Below, one piece after another: positions 26,414-35,805 of a stretch of DNA of 64,000 nt; the stretch's first letter is position 1; every line of letters starts with the position of its first letter. The stretch comes from Luteibacter sp. (GTDB lineage: Bacteria > Pseudomonadota > Gammaproteobacteria > Xanthomonadales > Rhodanobacteraceae). Under the pieces are notes generated by a model. That model was not told the DNA's origin. It did no database searches and saw only the letters and a list, made by a program, of their open reading frames with translations. Made by a program: the position numbers and the translations under genes. The stretch spans positions 62,001-126,000 of the forward strand of contig NZ_WNDO01000006.1 of assembly GCF_009912395.1 (NCBI RefSeq). Reading direction: 5' to 3'.

Positions 26414-27703
26414 TTAAGCCGCTGTGGCGGGATGGAACTGCTCCTCTTCCGTCGAGCCCGACAGCGCCGATAGCGAGCTGAACGATCCCGAGATCACTTG
26501 GTTTACCGCGTCGAAATAGCCCGTGCCGACCTCGCGCTGGTGCTTCACGGCGGTGTAGCCGTCCTTCTCCGAGGCGAACTCGGCGTCCTGCAAGGCCACG
26601 TATGCGGCCATCTGGTGCTGGCGATAGCCGGTGGCCAGCTGGAACATCGAGTGGTTGAGCGCGTGGAAGCCGGCCAGCGTGATGAACTGGAAGGTGTAGC
26701 CCATTTCGCCCAGGCGCTTCTGGAAACTGGCGATGGTCTTCTCGTCGAGGTGCTTCTTCCAGTTGAAGCTCGGCGAGCAGTTGTAGGCCAGCTTCTTGCC
26801 GGGGAACTTCGCATGGATCGCTTCGGCGAAGCGGCGCGCTTCCTCGAGGTCCGGCGTGGAGCTCTCGCACCAGATCAGGTCGGCGTACGGCGCATAGGCC
26901 AGACCGCGACTGATCGCCTGATCGAGGCCTTGGCGGCTCTCGTAGAAGCCTTCGACGGTGCGCTTGCCGGTGAGGAACGGCTTGTCGTTGTCGTCGATGT
27001 CCGAGGTGACCAGCCCCGCGCCCTGGGCGTCGGTGCGCGCGATGATGATCGTCGGCACACCGGCGACATCGGCGGCGAGGCGCGCAGCGATCAGCTTCTG
27101 CACGGCTTCCTGCGTGGGCACCAGCACCTTGCCACCCATATGGCCGCACTTCTTCGCGCTGGCGAGCTGATCCTCGAAATGCACGCCCGACACGCCGGCC
27201 TCGATCATCTGACCCATCAGCTCATAGGCGTTGAGCACGCCACCGAAACCGGCCTCGGCATCGGCGACGATCGGCGCGAGCCAGTCGCGGCCGTCCTTGC
27301 CTTCGGCGTGATGGATCTGGTCGGCGCGCAGCAGGGTCTTGTTGATGCGGCGTGCGACGTTCGGCACGGAGTCCACCGGATACAGCGACTGGTCGGGGTA
27401 CATCGTGCCGGCCGTGTTGGCATCGGCCGCCACCTGCCAGCCCGACAGATAGATCGCTTCCAGGCCGGCCTTCACCTGCTGCATGGCCTGGTTGCCGGTC
27501 AGTGCACCCAGCGCGTTGACGAAGGGACGCTCGTTGAATGAGCGCCACAGGCGCTCGGCACCGCGACGGGCCAGCGTGTGCTCGACCTGCACGCTGCCGC
27601 GCAGGCGAACCACGTCCTCGGCGGTGTACGGGCGCTCGATGCCGTTCCAGCGATCGTTGTTCTTCCAGTCCAGGGTGATCTGTTCGGCGGTATGCGTCTT
27701 CAT
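26414..27703 (-). CDS. aceA: Isocitrate lyase
   Basis: 429 residues, the length of the short bacterial enzyme. It cleaves isocitrate to glyoxylate and succinate in the glyoxylate shunt. The catalytic signature [17 protein letters not shown] is complete. DADTGFGG-like [24 protein letters not shown] and [12 protein letters not shown] are further conserved blocks. The start [11 protein letters not shown] at 27703 has AAGGAGA upstream; the longer frame to 28033 overlaps aceB. It lies 26 bp downstream of aceB in the same operon. Confidence 0.97.
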   Translation of the reverse strand: MKTHTAEQITLDWKNNDRWNGIERPYTAEDVVRLRGSVQVEHTLARRGAERLWRSFNERPFVNALGALTGNQAMQQVKAGLEAIYLSGWQVAADANTAGTMYPDQSLYPVDSVPNVARRINKTLLRADQIHHAEGKDGRDWLAPIVADAEAGFGGVLNAYELMGQMIEAGVSGVHFEDQLASAKKCGHMGGKVLVPTQEAVQKLIAARLAADVAGVPTIIIARTDAQGAGLVTSDIDDNDKPFLTGKRTVEGFYESRQGLDQAISRGLAYAPYADLIWCESSTPDLEEARRFAEAIHAKFPGKKLAYNCSPSFNWKKHLDEKTIASFQKRLGEMGYTFQFITLAGFHALNHSMFQLATGYRQHQMAAYVALQDAEFASEKDGYTAVKHQREVGTGYFDAVNQVISGSFSSLSALSGSTEEEQFHPATAA

Positions 27704-27729
27704 GGCGTGTTCTCCTTGGAAATGTCGGC

Positions 27730-29325
27730 TCAGGACAGGCGTTCGTAAGCGGGCAGGGTGAGGAAGTCGCGCAGTTCGTCGGAGCGGGTGAGCGCGGCGA
27801 GCAGCGAGGCGGCGTCGTCGGCGCGTGCGGCGCCGGGTGCGGAGGATTCGCGAAGGCGATGGCGATGCTTTTCCAGCGCGTGGTCGAACAACGCGAAGGT
27901 GATGGGCGCGTGGTCGCTGAATTCGATTGGGCCGTGGTGCAGCCACTGCCACAGCTGCGCGCGGGCGATCTCCGCCGTGGCGGCGTCTTCCATCAGGTGA
28001 TGGATCGGTACGCAGCCCTGGCCGTCGAGCCATGCGGCGGTGTAGCGCAGGCAGACCTCCACGTTGTTGTCGAAACCTTCGCGCGTCACGGTGCCGATCG
28101 CCGGAGCGATCAACGCGTCGCGCGAGGCGTGCACGTCGTCACGGCGCACGTGCAGCTGGTTCGGCGTGGGCATGTGTGTGTCGAACACCTCGCGTGCGAT
28201 GGCCACGAGTGCGGGATGCGCCACCCAGGTGCCGTCGTGACCGGCGGTGACTTCGCGCAGCTTGTCCGCGCGCACCTTCGCCAGCGCAGCCTCGTTGGCC
28301 GCATCGTCGCCCTTGATGGGAATCTGCGCCGCCATACCGCCCATCGCGAACGCACCGCGACGATGGCAGGTCTGGATCAGCAGCTCCGAATAGACCTTCA
28401 GGAACGGCACCGTCATGCCGACCTGTCCGCGCTCAGGCAGCAGGCGATCGCGATGTGCGCGGAACGTCTTGAGGTAGGAGAAGATGTAATCCCAGCGTCC
28501 GCAGTTGAGCCCGACGACGCGCGTGCGCAGCACATGCAGGATCTCGTGCATCTGGAACACGGCCGGCAGTGTCTCGATCAGCACCGTGGCCTTCATGCAA
28601 CCTTCGGGCAGGTCGAGTTCGCTCTCGGCATGGGACATCACCTCGTTCCACAGCGCCGCCTCTTCCATCGACTGCAACTTGGGCAGATAGAAGTAGGGGC
28701 CGCGATCGCGCTCGTGCAGCGAACGCGCGTTGTGGAAGGCGAACAAGCCGAAGTCGAGCAGCGAGCCGGAAACGATGTCGCCGTCCACCTCCATGTGTCG
28801 CTCAGGCAGGTGCCAGCCGCGCGGGCGGATGACGAGCGCGGCCGGGTCGTCGCCGACGGTGTAGCGCTTGCCGGCCTCGTTGGTGAATTCGATGCGGCCG
28901 TCCACGGCATCGCGGAGGTTGCGTTGTCCATCGATCTGGTTGATCCAGGTCGGTGCGCTGGAATCCTCGAAGTCGGCCATGAATACCTTCGCGCCGGAGT
29001 TCAGCGCGTTGATGATCATCTTGCGTTCCACTGGGCCGGTGATCTCCACGCGGCGATCGAGCAGGGCGGCGGGTATCGGGGCCACGGTCCAGTCGCCCTC
29101 CCGCAGGGCGGCCGTATCGGTGCGGAAGTCGGGCAGTTCGCCGGCGTCGTAGCGCTGCTGGCGGGCCGTGCGTTCGGCCAGCAGGGCGAGGCGGCGGGCG
29201 TCGAAGCGACGGTGCAGCCCGGCGACGAAGGCGAGGGCTCCCGGGGTCAGGATGTCGGCGTGGGCCTTGCGGTCCTCCACGCGGACGCCGGACAGGGGAT
29301 CGATCGCACTCTTGGGAACGGCCAT
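27730..29325 (-). CDS. aceB: Malate synthase A
   Basis: 531 residues. It condenses glyoxylate with acetyl-CoA to malate. Family landmarks: [28 protein letters not shown], the catalytic-barrel block [17 protein letters not shown] and [15 protein letters not shown], then [10 protein letters not shown] and the C-terminal catalytic Asp region [17 protein letters not shown]. It is first in the aceB-aceA operon and divergent from a LysR-type gene at 29466, which probably controls it. Confidence 0.97.
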   Translation of the reverse strand: MAVPKSAIDPLSGVRVEDRKAHADILTPGALAFVAGLHRRFDARRLALLAERTARQQRYDAGELPDFRTDTAALREGDWTVAPIPAALLDRRVEITGPVERKMIINALNSGAKVFMADFEDSSAPTWINQIDGQRNLRDAVDGRIEFTNEAGKRYTVGDDPAALVIRPRGWHLPERHMEVDGDIVSGSLLDFGLFAFHNARSLHERDRGPYFYLPKLQSMEEAALWNEVMSHAESELDLPEGCMKATVLIETLPAVFQMHEILHVLRTRVVGLNCGRWDYIFSYLKTFRAHRDRLLPERGQVGMTVPFLKVYSELLIQTCHRRGAFAMGGMAAQIPIKGDDAANEAALAKVRADKLREVTAGHDGTWVAHPALVAIAREVFDTHMPTPNQLHVRRDDVHASRDALIAPAIGTVTREGFDNNVEVCLRYTAAWLDGQGCVPIHHLMEDAATAEIARAQLWQWLHHGPIEFSDHAPITFALFDHALEKHRHRLRESSAPGAARADDAASLLAALTRSDELRDFLTLPAYERLS

Positions 29326-29393
29326 GACGGTTTGCCTCCAGCGACGGGTCGGGAGGTCACGCTACGCCTTGAAAATCATGATTGACAAAGCAA

Positions 29394-29410
29394 ATGTTTC
29401 AAAGAAACAT
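29394..29410. promoter_or_regulatory. ATGTTTC-AAA-GAAACAT palindrome in the aceB/lysR region
   Basis: A perfect 17-bp dyad lies in the AT-rich 140-bp gap between divergent aceB and the LysR-type gene. It is the best operator candidate for that regulator, possibly autoregulatory as well. Confidence 0.55.
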
Positions 29411-29465
29411 ATTAACTATGTCAATAACGTATCCAATTGCCTGATTGTCATAGGGAATGTGGAGC

Positions 29466-30494
29466 ATGAAAAAGCCGAATCCAGCCCGTAAAAGCGCCGC
29501 CAAACCCCGCTCGCGTACCGCGCGAAGCTCGGTCGGGGAGGACGCCGGCGGCCGTTTCTACTACAAGGGCAACCGGCTCAAGCAGCTGCGCGCCTTCGTC
29601 TATATCGCCCGCCTGGGTAGCCTGAGTCGGGCGGCCGAGGCGCTGTTCCTGTCTCAACCCTCCGTGAGCCTGCAGCTCAAGGCGCTGGAGCGCGAACTGG
29701 GGGCGACCCTGCTGGAGCGCACCCGCCGTCGTATCACCCTCACCGATGCCGGCGAGGCGCTCTACGAGATGGCGCGTCCGCTGGTGGAAGGGTTCGAGGA
29801 TCTGGATCGCGAGTTCCGCACCCGCGTACAGGGCGCGAAGGCCGGCAAGCTCACCATCGCGGCCGGGTCGTCCACCATCCAGTACCTGTTACCCGAACTG
29901 GTGAAGACCTATCGCGAGCGCTATCCGGGCGTGCACCTCGCGCTGTCCAACGTCACCAACCGCGATGGCCTGGCGCTGTTGCGCAGCGACGAAGTGGATA
30001 TCGCGGTGGGCTCGATGATCGACGTACCGCACGACATCGCCTGGGCGCCGGTGTACCACTACGACCCGATGCTGATCATGCCGCCGGATCATCCGCTGGC
30101 GGAAAAGACCGACATCCGGCTGGAGGACATCGCGCCCTACGGGCTCATCCTGCCCCCGAAGCGGCTCACCACGTATCGGCTCGTGGACATGGTGTTCCAG
30201 CAAAGCCACGTGCCCTACACGGTGGCGATCGAGGTGGGTGGCTGGGACGTCATCAAGCAGTACGTCGCGATGGGGCTGGGCGTGTCGATCGTCACCGGTA
30301 TCTGCCTCACCGAGGCCGATCACGAGCGACTCGTCGTGCGCAACATGCGCCAGTACCTGCCGCAACGCAGCTACGGCGTGGTGATGCGCAAGGGCAAGTT
30401 CCTGAGCCCCGAGGCGAGGGCGTTCATCGACCTGATTCGCCCCGGCCTGCTGACCCATCGCGACTACGACGAGTCGGGACACTCCGAACGCTGA
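29466..30494 (+). CDS. LysR-type regulator divergent from aceBA (CysB-like)
   Basis: 342 residues. After an unusual basic leader of about 35 residues comes the winged helix-turn-helix (LRAFVYIARLGSLSRAAEAL, SQPSVSLQLKALERELGATL), then a LysR substrate-binding domain (GKLTIAAGSSTIQYLLPEL, VGSMIDVPHDIAWAPVYHY). It is closest in style to CysB/Cbl-like members. Its divergent placement with aceBA and the intervening palindrome imply control of the glyoxylate shunt. The start at 29466 is chosen over a GTG at 29457; neither has a strong ribosome site. Confidence 0.85.
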   Translation: MKKPNPARKSAAKPRSRTARSSVGEDAGGRFYYKGNRLKQLRAFVYIARLGSLSRAAEALFLSQPSVSLQLKALERELGATLLERTRRRITLTDAGEALYEMARPLVEGFEDLDREFRTRVQGAKAGKLTIAAGSSTIQYLLPELVKTYRERYPGVHLALSNVTNRDGLALLRSDEVDIAVGSMIDVPHDIAWAPVYHYDPMLIMPPDHPLAEKTDIRLEDIAPYGLILPPKRLTTYRLVDMVFQQSHVPYTVAIEVGGWDVIKQYVAMGLGVSIVTGICLTEADHERLVVRNMRQYLPQRSYGVVMRKGKFLSPEARAFIDLIRPGLLTHRDYDESGHSER

Positions 30495-30497
30495 GGC

Positions 30498-31085
30498 TCA
30501 GGCGTCGCGGTGCTTGCCGTGGTAGCCGGCGAACATGGCGCGGATGCGCGTCAGGTCGGCGTCGGTGTCGCCAGTGGGATGCACCAGCGGGCCGAAGGTG
30601 AAGGTCTTCGTCGGGTAGTCGATGAAGATCGGCTGGATCGGCACGCCGGACGCCTGCGCGATGCGCAGGAAGCCGGATTTCCACTGTTTTACCGCCTTGC
30701 GCGTGCCTTCGGGCGCGATGCCCAGCCACATCTTCGGATGCGTGGCGAAACGCTGCACCATCTGGCCCACGACATCCGTCGCGGCCTTGCGGTCGATGGG
30801 GATCATGCCGAGGCGACGAACGATGGGGCCGAACGGGCCACTGAATACTTCGCGCTTGATCATCACGCCAAGATCGAGGCCCATCGCCGACTTCATCAGA
30901 AGGCCCCAGATACCGTCCCAGTACGACGAATGCGGTGCGCCGATGACGACCAGGCGCGGCAGGTCCGGTATCTCGCCCGCGATGTGCCAGCCACTGAGGC
31001 CGATGGCCCAGCGCGCGAAGCGCTTCCAGGCGGAGTCGGGCAGGGAGGGGACGTTGGGTGGCAGATGCCTGGGAACGCCCTTCAT
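30498..31085 (-). CDS. 1-acyl-glycerol-3-phosphate acyltransferase family protein
   Basis: 195 residues of PlsC type. The catalytic HX4D motif is in GAPHSSYWDG and the second motif in APEGTRK; IPIDR sits between. It transfers an acyl chain to a lysophospholipid or similar acceptor at the inner membrane. It is shorter than typical PlsC, as in the small acyltransferases of Xanthomonadales. Its ATG overlaps the stop of the ArfB-like gene upstream (31082-31085), so the two are co-translated. Confidence 0.88.
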   Translation of the reverse strand: MKGVPRHLPPNVPSLPDSAWKRFARWAIGLSGWHIAGEIPDLPRLVVIGAPHSSYWDGIWGLLMKSAMGLDLGVMIKREVFSGPFGPIVRRLGMIPIDRKAATDVVGQMVQRFATHPKMWLGIAPEGTRKAVKQWKSGFLRIAQASGVPIQPIFIDYPTKTFTFGPLVHPTGDTDADLTRIRAMFAGYHGKHRDA

Positions 31086-31504
31086 TCACGGCTCCAGTCG
31101 CGCGAGCGGCCGCGCTTGGTCGCGCCACGCTGGTTCTTGCCGGCGAGGCGTCGCTCCTTCGAGGCGCGCGTCGGTTTGGTCGCGACGCGCTTCTTCGCCA
31201 CCACGGTGGCTTCGCGGATGATCTCGGCAAGGCGTTCGCGCGCATCGTCGCGGTTGCGTGCCTGATCCCGAAAGCGGCGTGCCTGGATCACGAGTACGCC
31301 GGCATCGGTCATGCGCCGGTCGCGTCGGGCGAGCAGACGGGCCCGGACGTCGTCGGGCAGCGACGGTGACGAGGCCACATCGAAACGCAGCTCCACCGCA
31401 CTCTCGGTGCGATTCACATGCTGCCCGCCCGGACCGTCGGCGCGCGTAAAGCGCTCAATCAGTTCGGCCTCGGCGATGACGATGGCGTGGGTCACGGTGA
31501 GCAT
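31082..31504 (-). CDS. arfB: ArfB (YaeJ) alternative ribosome-rescue factor
   Basis: 140 residues. ADGPGGQHVNRTESAVELRF carries the catalytic GGQ that hydrolyses peptidyl-tRNA in stalled ribosomes. The C-terminal tail is strongly basic (KKRVATKPTRASKERR ... KRGRSRDWSRE), which inserts in the empty mRNA channel. It lacks the codon-recognition domain of RF1/RF2, as expected for ArfB. It is first in a two-gene unit with the acyltransferase. Confidence 0.93.
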   Translation of the reverse strand: MLTVTHAIVIAEAELIERFTRADGPGGQHVNRTESAVELRFDVASSPSLPDDVRARLLARRDRRMTDAGVLVIQARRFRDQARNRDDARERLAEIIREATVVAKKRVATKPTRASKERRLAGKNQRGATKRGRSRDWSRE

Positions 31505-31580
31505 GATGGCGGGATTCTAGCAGGGCGCGCCGGTAGCGCTCTGCCAGCAGACCCGGCTTGGTCGCAACCAGGCATTATTT

Positions 31581-31645
31581 GTAGGAGCGCGCTTGCGCGC
31601 GACGGGTGTTGCCGCGAGCCCCATCGCGCGCAAGCGCGCTCCTAC
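31581..31645. repeat. REP doublet (REPIN-like)
   Basis: Two inverted REP units (31581-31603 and 31623-31645), one in the GCGAC and one in the ATCGC variant, in the gap between the ArfB and TruC-like genes, which are both on the minus strand. Confidence 0.9.
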
Positions 31646-31648
31646 AGT

Positions 31649-32365
31649 TCAGGCGGCGTGCCAGTCTTCGTACGCGGCCTGCCACTCGAAGCGTTCGAGC
31701 AATCGCTGCCATGTCGCGTCGAGCCCGGCGTTGACACTCATCCGCCGGCCATCGACGGGATGGTCGAACTCCAGTCGCGCCGCATGCAGCAGTAACCGAT
31801 GCGAGCTGAAATGCTGCTTGTACAGGCGATTATGGTCGCCCCGGCCGTGTTGGCTGTCGCCGACGATGGGGTGGTGGATATGCGCCAGGTGCTTGCGGAT
31901 CTGCCGAAAGCGGCCGGTGCGCGGCTCGGCGGCCACGAGGGCGTAGCGCTGTTTTTCGTAGCGGCCGAGCGCGATATCCACTTCGACGGTGCCGAGGCGG
32001 CGGTAGTCGGTCTGCGCTTCGCGGCGCGGACCGGTTTCGCGTGATCCCGGCAGCGGGTAGTCGATGCAGCCTTCCGTGGGTTCCGGCCAGCCGCGCACGA
32101 TCGCGGCGTAGCGCTTGCGCACGGTGCGACCCATGAACTGCTCGCCCAGTTGCGCGGCGACCTCCGACGAGCGCGCGACGAGGAGCACGCCGGAGGTGGC
32201 GCGATCCAGGCGATGCGCGAGGTGCAGGCGTCCTTCCACCTGCTCGCGGAGCATGTCGATGAGGAAGGCGTCGTCGGGGCCGACGAAGGCCGAACGATGC
32301 ACGGCGAGGTTCGCGGGCTTGTTGACGGCGACGAGGTCGTCGTCCTGGAACAGGATCTCCAGCAC
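31649..32365 (-). CDS. RluA-family pseudouridine synthase (TruC-like)
   Basis: 238 residues from a GTG at 32365. The catalytic motif is AHRLDRATSGVLLVA with the essential Asp; VNKPANLAVHRS opens the fold and RTGRFRQIRKHLAHI is the conserved tRNA-binding block. The length and single catalytic domain without S4 fit TruC (tRNA U65). It starts 6 bp after the ubiB stop. An open frame further upstream overlaps ubiB and lacks family similarity, so the GTG start is preferred although no clear ribosome site is visible. Confidence 0.85.
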   Translation of the reverse strand: MLEILFQDDDLVAVNKPANLAVHRSAFVGPDDAFLIDMLREQVEGRLHLAHRLDRATSGVLLVARSSEVAAQLGEQFMGRTVRKRYAAIVRGWPEPTEGCIDYPLPGSRETGPRREAQTDYRRLGTVEVDIALGRYEKQRYALVAAEPRTGRFRQIRKHLAHIHHPIVGDSQHGRGDHNRLYKQHFSSHRLLLHAARLEFDHPVDGRRMSVNAGLDATWQRLLERFEWQAAYEDWHAA

Positions 32366-32370
32366 GGCGA

Positions 32371-34023
32371 TCAGTGACTGCGGCGCGGCCAGGCGGCCAC
32401 GAAAGCGCCCGCACCAACGATTCCGAGCACCAGCGCCACCGGCCATGCGGCATGCGGCGACAGCGCGTAGAGCAGCGAGGCACCGATCAACAGCGAACCG
32501 CCGAGCAGGCCGCAGGCGATGGAGCGATGCAGCCTGCGGGCATCTTCGCGGGCGAGCGCGAGGGCGACCGGATCGGCGACTTCGCGGCGTTCGCCGCTGG
32601 CGACCTGGCGCAGCGCGTCGCGGACCAGCTCCGGCATGCGCGGCGCGCTATGCAGCCACTCCGGCACGCGACGGCGCACGTCGCGCAGCGTGGAACGCAG
32701 GCTGTAGCGCTCGCGCAGGATGCGCTTGAGCACCGGATGCGCGACGGCCCAGATGTCGATCTCCGGATCGAGCATGCGGCCGACGCCTTCGATATTCAGC
32801 AGGGTCTTCTGCAACAGGATCAGCTGCGGTTGCAGCGTCAGCTCGAACTTGCGAGCCGTCTGGAACAGCTTCACCACCAGTTCGGCGATGGAGATCTGCG
32901 ACAGCGGGCGCGTGAAGTAGGGTTCGCACACGGTGCGCACAGCAGCTTCGAGTTCGTCGAGGCGGATGTTTGACGGCATCCAGCCGGCGGCCACGTGCAG
33001 CTGCGCGATGCGGGCGTAGTCGCGCTCGAACAGCGCGATGAAGTTCTCGGCGAGCCAGTACTGGTCGGCTTCGGGCAGCGAGCCCATGATGCCGAAATCC
33101 AGCGCGATGAAGCGCGGCTCGTCCACGCGCGCGGTATCTACCCAGATGTTGCCGGGATGCGCGTCGGCGTGGAAGAAATTGTCGCGGAAGACCTGTTCGT
33201 AGAACAGTCGCACGCCTTTCTCGGCAAGGCGCTTGCGATCGAGACCGGCCGCGTCGATGGACGCGATGTCATCGGCGCTGACGCCGTGCACGCGCTCCAG
33301 CGTCAGCACGCGCTCGGTGCTGAAATCCCAGTGGACCTCGGGCACGTACAGGTCGATGCCGCTGGCGAAGTTGCGTCGGAGCAGGCTGGCGCTGGCGCCT
33401 TCGCGCTGGAGATCCAGCTCGTTGGCGAGCATCTTCTCGACCTCGGCCACCACCTCCAGCGGGCGGATCTTGTCCGCCGCGGGATGCCAGCGCTGGGCGA
33501 GTTCGCCCAGGGCGTGCAGCAGGTCGATGTCGCGCGCGATGCGCTTGTCGATGCCGGGGCGCAGCACCTTGACCACCACCTCGCGGCCGTCGTGCAGCGT
33601 CGCGGCGTGCACCTGGGCGATCGAGGCGGAGGCGAGGGCGTTCTCGTCGAAGCGGGCGTAGACCGTGGTGACGGGGGCCTTCAGTTCGCGCTCGACGATG
33701 GCGCGGGCTTCGGCGCCGGGGAACGGCGGCACTTGGTCCTGGAGCAGCGCGAGTTCGTCGGCGACGTCCGCGGGCACGAGATCGCGCCGCGTGGACAGCA
33801 CCTGGCCGGCCTTGACGAAGATCGGGCCCAGTTCCGTCATCGCCAGGCGCAGACGCGCACCGCGCGACATGCCACGCACATCGGCGGCGGGACGCGGGAA
33901 CAGCGGTCGGACCAGCTTCAGCGGGCGGAACAGGTGGGCGCCATCGACCAGTTCATCGAGCTGGTACTTGAGCAGGACGGCGGCGACGCGCAGCAGGCGC
34001 GGAACGAGGCGCAGCGACGTCAT
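32371..34023 (-). CDS. ubiB: Ubiquinone biosynthesis atypical kinase/ATPase
   Basis: 550 residues of the ABC1/ADCK family. [20 protein letters not shown] holds the KxGQ motif, ASIAQVHAA the altered A-rich loop, and [14 protein letters not shown] plus ALDFGIMG the catalytic core. Two C-terminal hydrophobic segments ([38 protein letters not shown]) anchor it in the membrane. It supports ubiquinone synthesis. Its ATG overlaps the ubiJ stop (34020-34023). Confidence 0.95.
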   Translation of the reverse strand: MTSLRLVPRLLRVAAVLLKYQLDELVDGAHLFRPLKLVRPLFPRPAADVRGMSRGARLRLAMTELGPIFVKAGQVLSTRRDLVPADVADELALLQDQVPPFPGAEARAIVERELKAPVTTVYARFDENALASASIAQVHAATLHDGREVVVKVLRPGIDKRIARDIDLLHALGELAQRWHPAADKIRPLEVVAEVEKMLANELDLQREGASASLLRRNFASGIDLYVPEVHWDFSTERVLTLERVHGVSADDIASIDAAGLDRKRLAEKGVRLFYEQVFRDNFFHADAHPGNIWVDTARVDEPRFIALDFGIMGSLPEADQYWLAENFIALFERDYARIAQLHVAAGWMPSNIRLDELEAAVRTVCEPYFTRPLSQISIAELVVKLFQTARKFELTLQPQLILLQKTLLNIEGVGRMLDPEIDIWAVAHPVLKRILRERYSLRSTLRDVRRRVPEWLHSAPRMPELVRDALRQVASGERREVADPVALALAREDARRLHRSIACGLLGGSLLIGASLLYALSPHAAWPVALVLGIVGAGAFVAAWPRRSH

Positions 34024-34688
34024 GCGCCGGAGCCCTTCAGCGTGCGCTCCAGGCGGGCGAGTCGCGCCTCGGCGCGGTCGGCACGTTCGCGCAGTTCGTC
34101 CACGCCATCGAGGAAGACATCGACCTCGCCCGGTGCCACGGCGACGCGACCTTCGTCGCGCAGCCAGTCCGCGCCGTCCTCGGTGAGGTGGGCGGCGGTC
34201 TGCTTCGCGTGGGCGAAGGCCTTGTGCAGGGCCTGGGCAAGCGGCACGCCCACCGCGTCGCCGAAGCGCTGTGCGAAGGCTTCCTCGATGTCCGGGGCGT
34301 ACTGGCGGGCGAGGCGTTCGAGGCGGCGCGCGAGTTCGGCGTCGCCAGCGATGTCCACCTTGCCGGGGGCGACGCCGTCGTCGTCGCGGCGCAGGGCCAT
34401 GGCCAGCAGACTGCCCGGCGAGGCGGTGACGCGCAGGCTACCGCCGTCTTCCGCCGGATCGACACGCAGGCGGCCTTTCTCGACGGATACGCGCAGGGCC
34501 AGCTCGGGACCGCTCAGGTGGACCTGGACGCTGCGGCCGTCCAGCGCGTCGAGGCGCTGGCGGGTGTCCGGATCGAGGTCGACGGCGCGGTTGAGCACGG
34601 ACTCCATCGCACGGCCGGCGAGGACACGCAGCGGACGGGGAAGGAAACGGGTCGGGCCGGCGTCGGCCGAGGGACGATCGGAGGTCAT
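34020..34688 (-). CDS. ubiJ: UbiJ ubiquinone biosynthesis accessory factor (SCP2 domain)
   Basis: 222 residues. An SCP2-like lipid-binding domain occupies the first 130 residues ([49 protein letters not shown]), and a coiled-coil tail follows ([22 protein letters not shown]). It forms the soluble Ubi metabolon with UbiK. Start MTSDRPS at 34688. It is followed by ubiB with a 4-bp overlap. ubeE-type methyltransferase ubiE, often upstream, is absent here. Confidence 0.88.
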   Translation of the reverse strand: MTSDRPSADAGPTRFLPRPLRVLAGRAMESVLNRAVDLDPDTRQRLDALDGRSVQVHLSGPELALRVSVEKGRLRVDPAEDGGSLRVTASPGSLLAMALRRDDDGVAPGKVDIAGDAELARRLERLARQYAPDIEEAFAQRFGDAVGVPLAQALHKAFAHAKQTAAHLTEDGADWLRDEGRVAVAPGEVDVFLDGVDELRERADRAEARLARLERTLKGSGA

Positions 34689-34741
34689 GCCACGGATTGT
34701 AGCCTGCCGCTCCCGGCAGGGAGGCATCCGTGGTGTCGCGG

Positions 34742-35206
34742 TCAGTCCGCGCCGTCGAAGCCGGTCTGGCGCCAGGTCTCGAAGACCGCCACGGCCACGG
34801 CGTTGGACAGGTTGAGGCTGCGGTTGCCCGGTCGCATGGGCAGGCGCACGCGCTGGTCTTCCGGGATCGCGTCGAGTACGTCGTCGGGCAGGCCCGCCGT
34901 TTCGCAGCCGAACAGCAGGGCATCGCCGTTCGCGTAGGTCACGTCGGTGTGCAGGCGGCGGCCATGGGTGGAAAAGGCGAAGACCCGGGGATGGCCGATG
35001 GCGGCCAGGCAGGCATCGAGGGTGTCGTGGACGGCGAGGTTGGCGAACTCGTGGTAGTCGAGTCCGGCGCGGCGCAGGCGCGTGTCGTCCAGTTCGAAGC
35101 CCAGGGGCCGTACCAGGTGCAGGTCGGCGCCGGTATTGGCGCAGAGGCGAATCACATTGCCCGTGTTGGGCGGAATCTCGGGACGGAACAGGATGACGTG
35201 GGGCAT
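34742..35206 (-). CDS. trmL: tRNA (cytidine/uridine-34-2'-O)-methyltransferase
   Basis: 154 residues, a minimal SPOUT methyltransferase. PEIPPNTGNVIRLCANTG is the N-terminal signature, LLFGCETAGLP the second motif, and MRPGNRSLNLSNAVAVAVFE the SAM-binding knot. It methylates the wobble ribose of tRNA-Leu isoacceptors. The gene stands alone between ubiJ and the small membrane protein genes. Confidence 0.95.
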   Translation of the reverse strand: MPHVILFRPEIPPNTGNVIRLCANTGADLHLVRPLGFELDDTRLRRAGLDYHEFANLAVHDTLDACLAAIGHPRVFAFSTHGRRLHTDVTYANGDALLFGCETAGLPDDVLDAIPEDQRVRLPMRPGNRSLNLSNAVAVAVFETWRQTGFDGAD

Positions 35207-35213
35207 GCGCCCA

Positions 35214-35402
35214 TTATGAGCCAGAGCGCAGGCACATGACGCCGTCCTGGGGCAGGGCGCAGCCGGTGACCGTGGCGGCGGCGCCCTTGGAGGCCAGTTG
35301 GACCGGGTTGCCGGAGTAACCCAGCATGTTGCCCAGGATCAGGCCGCAGACCAGCATCGAGGCGACCAGGAGGCTACGGAGCAGGAGCAGTTCGTGTTTC
35401 AT
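35214..35402 (-). CDS. Small membrane protein A (62 aa)
   Basis: One N-terminal membrane helix (LLLLRSLLVASMLVCGLILGNMLG) then a short Cys-containing tail (GCALPQDGVMCLRSGS). The first 25 residues align with the 27-residue protein encoded just upstream: both start MK-(H/Y)-EL and share the (S)MxLCGLxLG core. AAGGA lies before the ATG. It appears to be the second cistron behind a sigma-54 promoter. Function unknown. Confidence 0.65.
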   Translation of the reverse strand: MKHELLLLRSLLVASMLVCGLILGNMLGYSGNPVQLASKGAAATVTGCALPQDGVMCLRSGS

Positions 35403-35432
35403 GGCGTGTGTCCTTGAGGTGGGTTGGCGCGT

Positions 35433-35516
35433 TCAGACCATCAGGCCCAGGGTGAGGCCGCACAGCACCATGGAGGTGATCAGCAGGGCGGCGAGCATCG
35501 GCAGTTCGTATTTCAT
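35433..35516 (-). CDS. Micro-protein B (27 aa, single membrane helix)
   Basis: A 27-codon gene from ATG 35516: MKYELPMLAALLITSMVLCG followed by LTLGLMV. It is essentially one transmembrane helix. GGAG lies 7 nt before the start, and CACGCCATGAAA-type start contexts are shared with small membrane protein A downstream, of which it is a shorter paralogue. A sigma-54 promoter lies 58 bp upstream. The conserved start, ribosome site and paralogy argue that it is a real gene. Confidence 0.6.
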   Translation of the reverse strand: MKYELPMLAALLITSMVLCGLTLGLMV

Positions 35517-35573
35517 GGCGTGACTCCTTCGGCGGTTGGCGGATGGGGCGTTCGACCCCGGCAGAGGTATTAA

Positions 35574-35589
35574 GGCAAACCCCGTGCCA
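35574..35589 (-). promoter_or_regulatory. Sigma-54 (RpoN) -24/-12 promoter
   Basis: Read on the minus strand, TGGCACGGGGTTTGCC matches the consensus TGGCACG-N4-TTGC exactly, with GG and GC 12 bp apart. It points at the two small membrane protein genes; the predicted start is near 35563, about 47 nt before the first ATG. Confidence 0.8.
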
Positions 35590-35653
35590 GCTTTTGAGAG
35601 CCCGCAATCAACTGATTCGCATGAGATTTGTCAGGTGGCCCTTTCTTCCCTGT

Positions 35654-35707
35654 CTGTCCGCGGACAGTGGCCGCCCGCCAACGGACAGCGCTAGCGGTCG
35701 GCGGACA
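35654..35707. promoter_or_regulatory. Phased CGGACA motifs: probable enhancer for the sigma-54 promoter
   Basis: CTGTCCGCGGACAG (35654-35667) is a perfect 14-bp palindrome. Its CGGACA half (35661) recurs at 35682 and 35702, spaced 21 and 20 bp (two helical turns). The array lies about 90-145 bp upstream of the predicted start, the normal place for an NtrC-type activator. The activator is not in the window. Confidence 0.6.
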
Positions 35708-35805
35708 CCCTGGCAGATGCCTGGCGAATGGCGATTGCGTCCGGTGAACGACGCGGGCTAGCCTCGGTCGATAGAAGGGGCCATGAGGGCCTTCGAGGAA
35801 TTCGC

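Noticed and set aside
27859-29385. 508-codon plus-strand frame opposite malate synthase
   Set aside because: Antisense shadow of aceB without family features.
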